A model generated the notes under the pieces. The model saw only the letters and a program-made list of their open reading frames with translations. It was not told the DNA's origin and searched no databases. This document shows positions 11,806 through 26,800 of a stretch of 64,000 nt of DNA, piece after piece. The position numbers were made by a program, and so were the translations under genes. The stretch lies in the NCBI RefSeq assembly GCF_000002235.5, contig NW_022145606.1, forward strand, positions 17,004,254 to 17,068,253. The letters are read 5' to 3'. How positions within the stretch are numbered: the first letter of the stretch is position 1; every line of letters begins with the position of its first letter. Origin of the DNA: Strongylocentrotus purpuratus. Its lineage: Eukaryota; Echinodermata; Echinoidea; Camarodonta; Strongylocentrotidae.

Positions 11806-14800
11806 ATGTGTACGCGAGCGTGCGTGGTTGTATGTGTTTGTAACGAATATATGAAAGTGCACGTAGCTCTGTGTGGTATAGAGGAGTGGAAACCATTAAA
11901 CCAAGCCTCCCCTTACCCGCATCGTGTGTAAACGAAACATTAAACCAAGCCTCCCCTTTCCCGCGTTGGTGTAAACGACTTACCCGTGCCTGTACTTCCC
12001 ATATGTCGGCCTTGCTTATTATGAGGAAGCAATATTTCCCTTCAAAAAGTTCAAAGCCTCTTGGACATCTGAGGGTAGTTCCTTGGGTTGAACTTTTTTC
12101 CGCTATAGGGATGCGCAATAGAAAATAAAATGAAAAGAATATGACTCGTCAATTCTCTCCCCATATTTATAATATCACCAAAGTCAACGAAAGTCCGCGT
12201 ATTACAACAGTTAGACTTTCTGTAGATAAGTACAAATATTTGGTTTTAAAGGTAGTTTAAGTCCAACTCCTGCGCTTCCTATTGCACTGTAGCTAAGGAG
12301 CAACTATGAAATATTAGGCTGAATTCTCAGGGATCTGCCCGAATACAGGAATATAAATTGTGTACCATGAAAACACAGAGTAACACAACGAAAGACGGAA
12401 AACAAAAACGATAAGAACGCAGAGTAGCATAGCGAAAGACAGAAAGTGAAAATGATAAAAGGATACCAACACAGAGTAACACAACGAAAGGTAGAAAGAG
12501 AAAAATGATAGGACGGTATATATATAAAGAATATATTAGGGAAGGAAAAAAGAGAGGATATCAACACAGAGTAACACAACGAAAGACGGAAAACAAAAAC
12601 GATAAGAACGCAGAGTAGCATAGCGAAAGACAGAAAGTGAAAATGATACAAGGATACCAACACAGAGTAACACAACAAAAGGTAGAAAGGGAAAATGATA
12701 AAAGGATACCAACACAGAGTAACACAACGAAAGACAGAAAACAAAAACGATAAGAACGCAGAGTAGCATAGCGAAAGACAGAAAGTGAAAATGATAAAAG
12801 GATACCAATACAGAGTAACACAACGAAAGGTAGAAAGAGAAAAATGATAGGACGGTATATATAAAGAATATATTAGGGAAGGAAAAAAGAGAGGATATCA
12901 ACACAGAGTAACACAACGAAAGACGGAAAACAAAAACGATAAGAACGCAGAGTAGCATAGCGAAAGACAGAAAGTGAAAATGATAAAAGGATACCAATAC
13001 AGAGTAACACAACGAAAGGTAGAAAGGGAAAAATGATAGGACGGTATATATAAAGAATATATCAGGGAAGGAAAAAGAGAGGATATCAACACAGAGTATC
13101 ACAACGAAAGACAGAAAGCAAAAACGATAACAACACAGAGAAGCATAGCCAAAGACAGAAAGTGAACATAATAAAAGGATAACAACACAGAGTAACATAG
13201 CGAAAGTGATAAAAGGATAACAATTCAGAAGAACTTAACGAAATACAGGAATAATAGTGATAAAAGGGTAACGAAACAGAATAACATAAGGAAAGGTAGA
13301 AAGCAAAACTGATGAATTGATAAATACACAGAGTAACTAGAAATGCAATCGTGTCACAACGATGTGCGTGCAATGACGCCATGGTTCTACGTGTCAAACG
13401 AAAGAGCTTCTCACGGACTATCCAGAGCAATTTGTACGAAGTCTGTAGCTTCTGTGATATTGGAGATAGGTAGGGCGAAAGAAAGGCCTCAACAGTGACC
13501 TTGATGGGATGGTAGTGAATATGCCTACGAAGTTGGAAAGAAATTGGGATAGGGGAAAGAACCTAGAAAGGGCTCGCAAGCACTGCGTGCAAAAACCAAT
13601 GGGATTTGGTGCATGTTCGTCATCGCAATGAAGATCGTTCTGGGGGCCAAAAGCGTGAACCCGATATACCCCATAGACAATGCGTGTAATGCATGGGCGG
13701 AAAACGTACAGGATCTGTATTATGACCGGAGTTAAATTGTTTTTTTCTCTCTCTCTTTATGTCTCTTTATGGGGCGTATTTGGTATCATTCGAAAGAAAA
13801 TTTCATGGTTGTTATTGTAAATCACTTTTTTTTTTCTATGATCATCCTATCGAAACACGTGATGTAAAAAAGATTTATAGGACAAAATGGCGTCTTGAAT
13901 GGCCCCCTTGACCAATTTCAAAAATCCGGCCATGAGGTACCCTGCGTATTAGAACTCGGCATGTCACTGCAAATTTTCAAGGGAAAAAAAGGACGTTTAA
14001 GGGGCGAAAAGCAGTCTGAAAAATTACGTCATAGCCAATACGTGTTAGATTCGGGGGGAAACTCGGCGGAATTCGTGTAGTGACCTTTGTTCAAATGCGA
14101 TTTATCACAATTTTCTGTGTGAACATATACTATACTTGGTATCATTCGAAAGGGCACTTCATTGCGGTCAGTTTGACACCATTGCTATATTCGCGCAATG
14201 TATTGCACGCATTAAACGCGCTATTACGTAATGCATAGTACATTTATCATTTTTGGCGATAACTTTGCGCTGACATATCCGAATTTTACTAAATTTGGGA
14301 AACAGTTGTCACGTATATGGATATATATGTCTGCCAAGTTTCATTGATGTAGGTAAAAAGATCGCCGTTTTAGAGCAAGTTGAAGTTATTTTTGAATTTT
14401 CTTGAAAATGGCGAATTTGGAGGGCATTTTTCGCAAAGTCGGTCAGTGATAGGGTATATAATTTTGTATATGGCTGGGAAAGGCATATCTTCAAGTATCT
14501 AAATCCACAAAAGAGTACGGGTTTGCCAAGCCATAATGGAGATACGGCCACAGAAAGAAAGCCAATTCCCAGAACTTTAGAGGGCGCTAATTATATTTTG
14601 CAAAGCCATTGGAGCGTGAAATTTGGCATGGCTATGTGCAATTGTCAGATAAAGATACTGTGAGATTTAAATACAAAACGGAATTTATATGAGAAAGTTA
14701 TGGCAGTTTTAGATTTTTAGGGGTCAATTTCTCAAGAATTTTAAAGATTTTTGACGGAGTCGGTTTCAGATTTGAATTTTGAGTACGAAGATGGCATTTT

Positions 14801-17800
14801 CAAGGTCTTGTTATACGTCGCAGATAAAAGAACATCTCTTAGAATATCTAGAGGAATTTGTTAGAAATGTGTAGGATCTAGGATAGTGGAGATAGGAAGG
14901 AAGAAAGAAAGGCCTCAAAACGGACCAGAAACAGACAAAATGGCGCCTGGACGGTCATGCATGAGGGATTTCAAAAATCGAAAATAGGTGACCTTCATGA
15001 GATGCTATAGATGATGCCTACGAAATTTGAAAGGAAAAGGACTTGAGGAAAGTACCTAACTAGGAATAACAAGCACTACGTGCAAAACGAAAGGGATTTT
15101 TGGACGATAAGTATATTAATGGGGAAGAATGTGAACGAAAACAAGGCAATGACGAAGGTCGTCATTGCAATAATGAAAGTGAACATAATAAAAGGATAAC
15201 TACGTAGAGCAACATAGTGACAGACAGAAAGTACAACGGTATATATAAGGAATATATCAGGGAAGGAAAAAAAGAGAGGATATCAACACAAAGTAACAGA
15301 ACGAAAGACAGAAAGTAAAAATGGTATCAACACAGGGTAGCTAAGCGAAAGACAGAAAGTGAACAAGATAAAAGGATATCAACACAGAGCAACATAGCGA
15401 AAGACAGAACGCGAAAATGATAAAAGGATACCAACACAGAGTAACACAATGAAAAGTAGAAAGAGACAATGATAGCACGGTAAATATAAAGAATATATCA
15501 GGGAAAGAAAACAGAGAGGATATCAACACAAAGTAAAAGAACGAAAGGCAGAAAGTAAAAAAAGATAACAGCACAGAGTAGCATAGCGAAAGACAGAAAG
15601 TGAACAAGATTAAAGGATATCAACACAGAGTAGAATAGCGAAAGACAGAAAGCGAAAGTGATAAAAGGATAACAATACAGAATAACATAAAGGAAGGTGG
15701 AATTACAAAATGATAAAAAGATACCCACAGAGAACAACATATGTGAATGAACCTTGGCTTTTAACAAAATACATACCTTCGCAAGTGGGTGGATCTTTAG
15801 ACCACTTTCCAGTGGGTGCGTTACCGTTTAGTACACAGACGGTCTTCAGTTTTTCAGAGGGGGCGGTGTAGCCGGGTTTGCAGGAATAGGTATAATCCTG
15901 GTTAAGGTTCCTTCGTCCACCAGACACTGCTATTGTATTAGTACCTGCTCCAGGCTTAGCACAAGTGATCGCTGTATTGGGTAAAGAATAATGTGGAGGG
16001 CTCATGTAGTTCAGGAGTTCAATGAATATATACAATAGAAAATGAAATTAAACAAATATGCCTCATCAATTCTTTCCACAAAACTTATCATCTCACCAAA
16101 CTAAACGAATGCCCGCGTATTTCAACAGTTAGTCTTTTTGTGGATAAGTACAACTTTGTGGCTATAAAAGCAGTTTAAGTCCAATCCTTGCAATGCCTAT
16201 TCAGGCGCGTACGCAGCGGGAGGGGGGGGGGGGAGGGTTGAACCCCCCTCTATTTTTGTTTATGTGTGTAATTTTTCATGAACCCCCCTTCACTTTTTTT
16301 AGTAATAGGAAGGAAAAAATGTGCTCTTACCACCCCCCCCCCTCCGCTTTTTCAGCGGCTGGCTGAGGCATTGCGAATTTTCGGCGCGATTTAAAAATGT
16401 TAACCCCCCCCCCCACCTTTAAAAAAAAATCCTGCGTACGCTACTGTGCCTATTACACTTTAACTAAGAGAAAACTATGAAACATTAGGCTGAATACCAG
16501 GGATCTGCCCAAACACATGAATAATGGTGCACCATGAAGACGGGTTGAAATTTTGCTACATGTGCAGGTCCTTCCACGAAAAGGAATGAATCTACAAAAG
16601 AGGATTGAGACAACCTTCATTTTTTCTTTACGTCACTCAAGAATTCATTTGTGGACCATGACAAGATAGCCGAAATACAAAATTTAAATTTGAAAAGAAT
16701 ACACATCGGGAAAACAAAAGAATCACTATGTCTTCCCCATTGTACGGACCTCCCGAATAATATAGAGTAAACTAGCGCAAGACAGAAAGTGAAAATGATA
16801 AAAATATATCAACACAGAGTTACATAACTAAAGCTAGAAAGGGGAAATGATATGACGGTAAATATAAAGAATATATCAGGGAAAGAAAACAGAGAGGATA
16901 TCAACACAAAGTAAAAGAACGAAAGGCAGAAAGTAAAAAAAGATAACAGCACAGAGTAGCATAGCGAAAGACAGAAAGCAAAAGTGACAAAAGGATAACA
17001 ATACGGAACAATTTAACGAAATACAGGAAGAATAATAATAAAAGGGTAAGGAAACAGAATAACATAAGGAAAGGTAGAAATCAAAACTTTTGAATTGATT
17101 AATACACAGAGTAACATAAAGAAAGGTGGAATTACAAAATAATAACAAGATACCCACAGAGAATAACATATGTGAATGGGACCTTGGCTTTTAACACAAT
17201 ACATACCTTTGCAAGTGGGTGGAGGTACAGACCACTTTCCAGAGCTTGCGTCACCGTCTACTACACAGACGGTCTTCAGTTTATTAGAGGTGGCGGTGTA
17301 GCCGCCTTTGCAGGAATAGGTATATTCCTGGTCAAGCTTCCTTCGTCCACCAGACACTGATTTTGTTTTAGTACCTGCTCCAGGCTTAGCACAAGTGATC
17401 GCTGTATTGGGTAAAGAATAATGTGGAGGGCTCATGTAGTTCAGGAGTTCAATGAATATATACAATAGAAAATGAAATTAAACAAATATGCCTCATCAAT
17501 TCTTTCCACAAAACTTATCATCTCACCAAACTAAACGAATGCCCGCGTATTTCAACAGTTAGTCTTTTTGTGGATAAGTACAACTTTGTGGCTATAAAAG
17601 CAGTTTAAGTCCAATCCTTGCAATGCCTATTCAGGCGCGTACGCAGCGGGAGGGGGGGGGGAGGGTTGAACCCCCCTCTATTTTTGTTTATGTGTGTAAT
17701 TTTTCATGAACCCCCCTTCACTTTTTTTAGTAATAGGAAGGAAAAAATGTGCTCTTACCACCCCCCCCCCTCCGCTTTTTCAGCGGCTGGCTGAGGCATT

Positions 17801-20800
17801 GCGAATTTTCGGCGCGATTTAAAAATGTTAACCCCCCCCCCCCACCTTTCAAAAAAATCCTGCGTACGCTACTGTGCCTATTACACTTTAACTAAGAGAC
17901 AACTATGAAACGTTAGGCTGAATACCAGGGATCTGCCCAAACACATGAATAATGGTGCACCATGAAGACGGGTTGAAATTTTGCTACATGTGCAGGTCCT
18001 TCCACGAAAAGGAATGAATCTACAAAAGAGGATTGAGACAACCTTCATTTTTTCTTTACGTCACTCAAGAATTCATTTGTGGACCATGACAAGATAGCCG
18101 AAATACAAAATTTAAATTTGAAAAGAATACACATCGGGAAAACAAGAGAATCACTATGTCTTCCCCATTGTACGAACCTCCCGAATAATATAGAGTAAAC
18201 TAGCGCAAGACAGAAAGTGAAAATGATAAAAATATATCAACACAGAGTTACATAACTAAAGCTAGAAAGGGGAAATGATATGACGGTAAATATAAAGAAT
18301 ATATCAGGGAAAGAAAACAGAGAGGATATCAACACAAAGTAAAAGAACGAAAGGCAGAAAGTAAAAAAAGATAACAGCACAGAGTAGCATAGCGAAAGAC
18401 AGAAAGCAAAAGTGACAAAAGGATAACAATACGGAACAATTTAACGAAATACAGGAAGAATAATAATAAAAGGGTAAGGAAACAGAATAACATAAGGAAA
18501 GGTAGAAATCAAAACTTTTGAATTGATTAATACACAGAGTAACATAAAGAAAGGTGGAATTACAAAATAATAACAAGATACCCACAGAGAATAACATATG
18601 TGAATGGGACCTTGGCTTTTAACACAATACATACCTTTGCAAGTGGGTGGAGGTACAGACCACTTTCCAGAGCTTGCGTCACCGTCTACTACACAGACGG
18701 TCTTCAGTTTATTAGAGGTGGCGGTGTAGCCGCCTTTGCAGGAATAGGTATATTCCTGGTCAAGCTTCCTTCGTCCACCAGACACTGATTTTGTTTTAGT
18801 ACCTGCTCCAGGCTTAGCACAAGTGATCTCTGTATTGGGTAAAGAATAATGTGGAGGGCTCATGTAGTTCAGCAGTTCAATGAAGATACACAATAGAAAT
18901 TAAAATTAAACAAATATGCCTCATCAATTCTTTCCTCAAAACTTATCATCTCACCAAACTGAACGAATGCCCGCGTATTTCAACAGTTAGTCTTTTTGTG
19001 GATAAGTACAACTTTGTGGCTATCAAAGCAGTTTAAGTCCAATCCTTGCAATGCCTATTCAGGCGCGTACGCAGCGGGAGGGGGGGGGGGGTTGAACCCC
19101 CCTCTATTTTTGTTTATGTGTGTAATTTTTCATGAACCCCCCTTCACTTTTTTTAGTAATAGGAAGGAAAAAATGTGCTCTTACCACCCCCCCTCCGCTT
19201 TTTCAGCGGCTGGCTGAGGCATTGCGAATTTTCGGCGCGATTTAAAAATGTTAACCCCCCCCCCCCCACCTTTCAAAAAAATCCTGCGTACGCTACTGTG
19301 CCTATTACACTTTAACTAAGAGACAACTATGAAACATTAGGCTGAATACCAGGGATCTGCCCAAACACATGAATAATGGTGCACCATGAAGACGGGTTTG
19401 AAATTTTGCTACATGTGCAGGTCCTTCCACGAAAAGGAATGAATCTACAAAAGAGGATTGAGACAACCTTCATTTTTTCTTTACGTCACTCAAGAATTCA
19501 TTTGTGGACCATGACAAGATAGCCGAAATACAAAATTTAAATTTGAAAAGAATACACATCGGGAAAACAAGAGAATCACTATGTCTTCCCCATTGTACGG
19601 ACCTCCCGAATAATATAGAGTAAACTAGCGCAAGACAGAAAGTGAAAATTATAAAAATATATCAACACAGAGTTACATAACTAAAGCTAGAAAGGGGAAA
19701 TGATATGACGGTAAATATAAAGAATATATCAGGGAAAGAAAACAGAGAGGATATCAACACAAAGTAAAAGAACGAAAGGCAGAAAGTAAAAAAAGATAAC
19801 AGCACAGAGTAGCATAGCGAAAGACAGAAAGCAAAAGTGATAAAAAGATAACAATACGGAACAATTTAACGAAATACAGGAAGAATAATGATAAAAGGGT
19901 AAGGAAACAGAATAACATAAGGAAAGGTAGAAATCAAAACTTTTGAATTGATCAATACACAGAGTAACATAAAGAAAGGTGGAATTACAAAATAATAACA
20001 AGATACCCACAGAGAATAACATATGTGAATGGGACCTTGGCTTTTAACACAATACATACCTTTGCAAGTGGGTGGAGGTACAGACCACTTTCCAGAGCTT
20101 GCGTCACCGTCTACTACACAGACGGTCTTCAGTTTATTAGAGGTGGCGGTGTAGCCGCCTTTGCAGGAATAGGTATATTCCTGGTCAAGCTTCCTTCGTC
20201 CACCAGACACTGATTTTGTTTTAGTACCTGCTCCAGGCTTAGCACAAGTGATCTCTGTATTGGGTAAAGAATAATGTGGAGGGCTCATGTAGTTCAGCAG
20301 TTCAATGAAGATACACAATAGAAATTAAAATTAAACAAATATGCCTCATCAATTCTTTCCTCAAAACTTATCATCTCACCAAACTGAACGAATGCCCGCG
20401 TATTTCAACAGTTAGTCTTTTTGTGGATAAGTATCACTTTGTGGCTATAAAAGCAGTTTAAGTCCAATCCTTGCAATACCTATTCAGGCGCGTACGCAGC
20501 GGGAGGGGGGGGGGGGGGGGGGGTTGAACCCCCTCTATTTTTGTTTATGTTTGTGATTTTTCATGAACCCCCCTTCACTTTTTTAGTAATAGGAAGGAAA
20601 AAAATGTACTCTTACCACCCCCCCCCCCCTCCGCGTATTCAGCGGCTGGCTGAGGCATTGCGAATTTTCGGCGCGATTTAAAAATGTTAATCCCCTCCCC
20701 CCCCCTTTAAAAAAAATCCTGCGTACGCTACTGTGCCTATTACACTTTAACTAAGAGACAACTATGAAACATTAGGCTGAATACCAGGGATCTGCCCAAA

Positions 20801-23800
20801 CACATGAATAATGGTGCACCATGAAGACGGGTTTGAAATTTTGCTACATGTGCAGGTCCTTCCACGATAAGGAATGAATCTACAAAAGAGGATTGAGACA
20901 ACCTTCATTTTTTCTTTACGTCACTCAAGAATTCATTTGTGGACCATGACAAGATAGCCGAAATACAAAATTTAAATTTGAAAAGAATACACATCGGGAA
21001 AACAAGAGAATCACTATGTCTTCCCCATTGTACGGACCTCCCGAATAATATAGAGTAAACTAGCGCAAGACAGAAAGTGAAAATTATAAAAATATATCAA
21101 CACAGAGTTACATAACTAAAGCTAGAAAGGGGAAATGATATGACGGTAAATATAAAGAATATATCAGGGAAAGAAAACAGAGAGGATATCAACACAAAGT
21201 AAAAGAACGAAAGGCAGAAAGTAAAAAAAGATAACAGCACAGAGTAGCATAGCGAAAGACAGAAAGCAAAAGTGACAAAAAGATAACAATACGGAACAAT
21301 TTAACGAAATACAGGAAGAATAATGATAAAAGGGTAAGGAAACAGAATAACATAAGGAAAGGTAGAAATCAAAACTTTTGAATTGATCAATACACAGAGT
21401 AACATAAAGAAAGGTGGAATTACAAAATAATAACAAGATACCCACAGAGAATAACATATGTGAATGGGACCTTGGCTTTTAACACAATACATACCTTTGC
21501 AAGTGGGTGGAGGTACAGACCACTTTCCAGAGCTTGCGTCACCGTCTACTACACAGACGGTCTTCAGTTTATTAGAGGTGGCGGTGTAGCCGCCTTTGCA
21601 GGAATAGGTATATTCCTGGTCAAGCTTCCTTCGTCCACCAGACACTGATTTTGTGTTAGTACCTGCTCCAGGCTTAGCACAAGTGATCTCTGTATTGGGT
21701 AAAGAATAATGTGGAGGGCTCATGTAGTTCAGCAGTTCAATGAAGATACACAATAGAAATTAAAATTAAACAAATATGCCTCATCAATTCTTTCCTCAAA
21801 ACTTATCATCTCACCAAACTGAACGAATGCCCGCGTATTTCAACAGTTAGTCTTTTTGTGGATAAGTATCACTTTGTGGCTATAAAAGCAGTTTAAGTCC
21901 AATCCTTGCAATGCCTATTCAGGCGCGTACGCAGCGGGAGGGGGGGGGGGGGGGGTTGAACCCCCCTCTATTTTTGTTTATGTGTGTGATTTTTCATGAA
22001 CCCTCCTTCACTTTTTTAGTAATAGGAAGGAAAAAAAATGTACTCTTTCCACCCCCCCCCTCCGCTTATTCAGCGGCTGACTGAGGCATTGCGAATTTTC
22101 GGCGCGATTTAAAAATGTTAACCCCCCCCCCCCCCCCCCCCTTTAAAAAAAATCCTGCGTACGCTACTGTGCCTATTACACTTTAACTAAGAGACAACTA
22201 TGAAACATTAGGCTGAATACCAGGGATCTGCCCAAACACATAAATAGTTTTGCACCATGAACACGGTTAAAAAATATGCTACAATTGCAGGTCCTTCCAC
22301 GCAAGGAATAAATCTACAAAAGAGGATTGAAACAACGTTCATTTTTTTCGTTACGTCACTAAAGGATTCATTTGTGGACCATGACAAGATAGCCGAAATA
22401 CAAAATTTAAATTTGAAAAGAATACACATCGGGAAAACAAAAGAATCACTATGTCTTCCCCATTGTACGGACCTCCCGAATAATATAGAGTAAACTAGCG
22501 CAAGATAGAAAGTGAAAATTATAAAAGTATATCAACACAGAGTTACATAACTAAAGCTAGAAAGGGGAAATGATATGACGGTAAATATAAAGAATATATC
22601 AGGGAAAGAAAACAGAGAGGATATCAACACAAAGTAAAAGAACGAAAGGCACAAAGTAAAAAAAGATAACAGCACAGAGTAGCAAAGCGAAAGACAGAAA
22701 GCAAAAGTGATAAAAGGATAACAATACAGAACAATTTAACGAAATACAGGAAGAATAATGATAAAAGGGTAAGGAAACAAAATAACATAAGGAAAGGTAG
22801 AAATCAAAACTTTTGAATTGATCAATACACAGAGTAACATAAAGAAAGGTGGAATTGCAAAATAATAACAAGATACCCACAGAGAATAACATATGTGAAT
22901 GGGACCTTGGCTTTTAACACAATACATACCTTTGCAAGTGGGTGGAGGTACAGACCACTTTCCAGAGCTTGCGTCACCGTCTTCTACACAGACGGTCTTC
23001 AGTTTATTAGAGGTGGCGGTGTAGCCGCCTTTGCAGGAATAGGTATAATACTGGTCAAGCTTCCTTCGTCCACCAGACACTGCTTTTGTGTTAGTACCTG
23101 CTCCAGGCTTAGCACAAGTGATCTCTGTATTGGGTAAAGAATAATGTGGAGGGCTCATGTAGTTCAGCAGTTCAATGAAGATACACAATAGAAATTAAAA
23201 TTTAAAGAATATGCCACATCAATTCTTTCCTCAAAACTTATCATCTCACCAAACTGAACGAATGCCCGCGTATTTCAAAAGTTAGTCTTTTTGTGGATAA
23301 GTATCACTTTGTGGCTATAAAAGCAGTTTAAGTCCAATCCTTGCAATGCCTATTCAGGCGCGTACGCAGCGGGAGGGGGGGGGGGGGGTTGAACCCCCCT
23401 CTATTTTTGTTTATGTGTGTGATTTTTCATGAACCCTCCTTCACTTTTTTAGTAATAGGAAGGAAAAAAAATGTACTCTTTCCACCCCCCCCCCTCCGCT
23501 TATTCAGCGGCTGACTGAGGCATTGCGAATTTTCGGCGCGATTTAAAAATGTTAACCCCCTCCCCCCCCCCTTTAAAAAAAATCCTGCGTACGCTACTGT
23601 GCCTATTACACTTTAACTAAGAGACAACTATGAAACATTAGGCTGAATACCAGGGATCTGCCCAAACACATAAATAGTTTTGCACCATGAACACGGTTAA
23701 AAAATATGCTACAATTGCAGGTCCTTCCACGCAAGGAATAAATCTACAAAAGAGGATTGAAACAACGTTCATTTTTTTCGTTACGTCACTAAAGGATTCA

Positions 23801-26800
23801 TATGTGGACCATGACAAGATAGCCGAAATACAAAATTTAAATTTGAAAAGAATACACATCGGGAAAACAAAAGAATCACTATGTCTTCCCCATTGTACGG
23901 ACCTCCCGAATAATATAGAGTAAAGTAGCGCAAGACAGAAAGTGAAAATGATAAAAGTATATCAACACAGAGTTACATAACTAAAGCTAGAAAGGGGAAA
24001 TGATATGACGGTAAATATAAAGAATATATCAGGGAAAGAAAACAGAGAGGATATCAACACAAAGTAAAAGAACGAAAGGCACAAAGTAAAAAAAGATAAC
24101 AGCACAGAGTAGCAAAGCGAAAGACAGAAAGCAAAAGTGATAAAAGGATAACAATACAGAACAATTTAACGAAATACAGGAAGAATAATGATAAAAGGGT
24201 AAGGAAACAGAATAACATAAGGAAAGGTAGAAATCAAAACTTTTGAATTGATCAATACACAGAGTAACATAAAGAAAGGTGGAATTACAAAATAATAACA
24301 AGATACCCACAGAGAATAACATATGTGAATGGGACCTTGGCTTTTAACACAATACATACCTTTGCAAGTGGGTGGAGGTACAGACCACTTTCCAGAGCTT
24401 GCGTCACCGTCTTCTACACAGACGGTCTTCAGTTTATTAGAGGTGGCGGTGTAGCCGCCTTTGCAGGAATAGGAATAATACTGGTCAAGCTTCCTTCGTC
24501 CACCAGACACTGCTTTTGTGTTAGTACCTGCTCCAGGCTTAGCACAAGTGATCTCTGTATTGGGTAAAGAATAATGTGGAGGGCTCATGTAGTTCAGCAG
24601 TTCAATGAAGATACACAATAGAAATTAAAATTTAAAGAATATGCCTCATCAATTCTTTCCTCAAAACTTATCATCTCACCAAACTGAACGAATGCCCGCG
24701 TATTTCAAAAGTTAGTCTTTTTGTGGATAAGTATCACTTTGTGGCTATAAAAGCAGTTTAAGTCCAATCCTTGCAATGCCTATTCAGGCGCGTACGCAGC
24801 GGGAGGGGGGGGGGGGGGTTGAACCCCCCTCTATTTTTGTTTATGTGTGTGATTTTTCATGAACCCTCCTTCACTTTTTTAGTAATAGGAAGGAAAAAAA
24901 ATGTACTCTTTCCACCCCCCCCCTCCGCTTATTCAGCGGCTGACTGAGGCATTGCGAATTTTCGGCGCGATTTAAAAATGTTAACCCCCTCCCCCCCCCC
25001 TTTAAAAAAAATCCTGCGTACGCTACTGTGCCTATTACACTTTAACTAAGAGACAACTATGAAACATTAGGCTGAATACCAGGGATCTGCCCAAACACAT
25101 AAATAGTTTTGCACCATGAACACGGTTAAAAAATATGCTACAATTGCAGGTCCTTCCACGCAAGGAATAAATCTACAAAAGAGGATTGAAACAACGTTCA
25201 TTTTTTTCGTTACGTCACTAAAGGATTCATATGTGGACCATGACAAGATAGCCGAAATACAAAATTTAAATTTGAAAAGAATACACATCGGGAAAACAAA
25301 AGAATCACTATGTCTTCCCCATTGTACGGACCTCCCGAATAATATAGAGTAAACTAGCGCAAGACAGAAAGTGAAAATGATAAAAGTATATCAACACAGA
25401 GTTACATAACTAAAGCTAGAAAGGGGAAATGATATGACGGTAAATATAAAGAATATATCAGGGAAAGAAAACAGAGAGGATATCAACACAAAGTAAAAGA
25501 ACGAAAGGCACAAAGTAAAAAAAGATAACAGCACAGAGTAGCAAAGCGAAAGACAGAAAGCAAAAGTGATAAAAGGATAACAATACAGAACAATTTAATG
25601 AAATACAGGAAGAATAATGATAAAAGGGTAAGGAAACAGAATAACATAAGGAAAGGTAGAAATCAAAACTTTTGAATTGATCAATACACAGAGTAACATA
25701 AAGAAAGGTGGAATTACAAAATAATAACAAGATACCCACAGAGAATAACATATGTGAATGGGACCTTGGCTTTTAACACAATACATACCTTTGCAAGTGG
25801 GTGGAGGTACAGACCACTTTCCAGAGCTTGCGTCACCGTCTACTACACAGACGGTCTTCAGTTTATTAGAGGTGGCGGTGTAGCCGCCTTTGCAGGAATA
25901 GGTATAATACTGGTCAAGCTTCCTTCGTCCACCAGACACTGCTTTTGTGTTAGTACCTGCTCCAGGCTTAGCACAAGTGATCTCTGTATTTGGTAAAGAA
26001 TAATGTGGAGGGCTCATGTAGTTCAGCAGTTCAATGAAGATAGACAATAGAAATTAAAATTTAAAGAATATGCCTCATCAATTCATTCCTCAAAACTTAT
26101 CATCTCACCAAACTGAACGAATGCCCGCGTATTTCAACAGTTAGTCTTTTTGTGGATAAGTATCACTTTGTGGCTATAAAAGCAGTTTAAGTCCAATCCT
26201 TGCAATGCCTATTCAGGCGCGTACGCAGCGGGGGGGGGGGGGGGGGGGGTTGAACCCCCCTCTATTTTTGTTTATGTGTGTGATTTTTCATGAACCCTCC
26301 TTCACTTTTTTAGTAATAGGAAGGAAAAAAAATGTGCTCTTTCCACCCCCCCCTCCGCTTATTCAGCGGCTGACTGAGGCATTGCGAATTTTCGGCGCGA
26401 TTTAAAAATGTTAACCCCCTCCCCCCCCCCTTTAAAAAAAATCCTGCGTACGCTACTGTGCCTATTACACTTTAACTAAGAGACAACTATGAAACATTAG
26501 GCTGAATACCAGGGATCTGCCCAAACACATAAATAGTTTTGCACCATGAACACGGTTAAAAAATATGCTACAATTGCAGGTCCTTCCACGCAAGGAATAA
26601 ATCTACAAAAGAGGATTGAAACAACGTTCATTTTTTTCGTTACGTCACTAAAGGATTCATTTGGGGACCATGACAAGATAGCCGAAATACAAAATTTAAA
26701 TTTGAAAAGAATACACATCGGGAAAACAAAAGAATCACTATGTCTTCCCCATTGTACGGACCTCCCGAATAATATAGAGTAAACTAGCGCAAGACAGAAA

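Noticed and set aside
12304..13430. Overlapping minus-strand frames of up to 220 codons rich in Leu, Ser, Cys, Tyr and Val
   Set aside because: They are read-through of the ~52-bp minisatellite; the same peptide string appears in several frames and no splice or domain evidence supports them.
17172..17360. Plus-strand 62-80 codon frames opposite each CCP exon
   Set aside because: They are the antisense shadow of the CCP exons and have no independent support.
22208..22493. 78-codon plus and 73-codon minus frames repeated in units 22.2-29.6 kb
   Set aside because: They are conserved only because the units are recent duplicates; in the other units (16.5, 17.9, 19.4, 20.8 and 30.6 kb) the same segment has stops and indels, so coding is unlikely.
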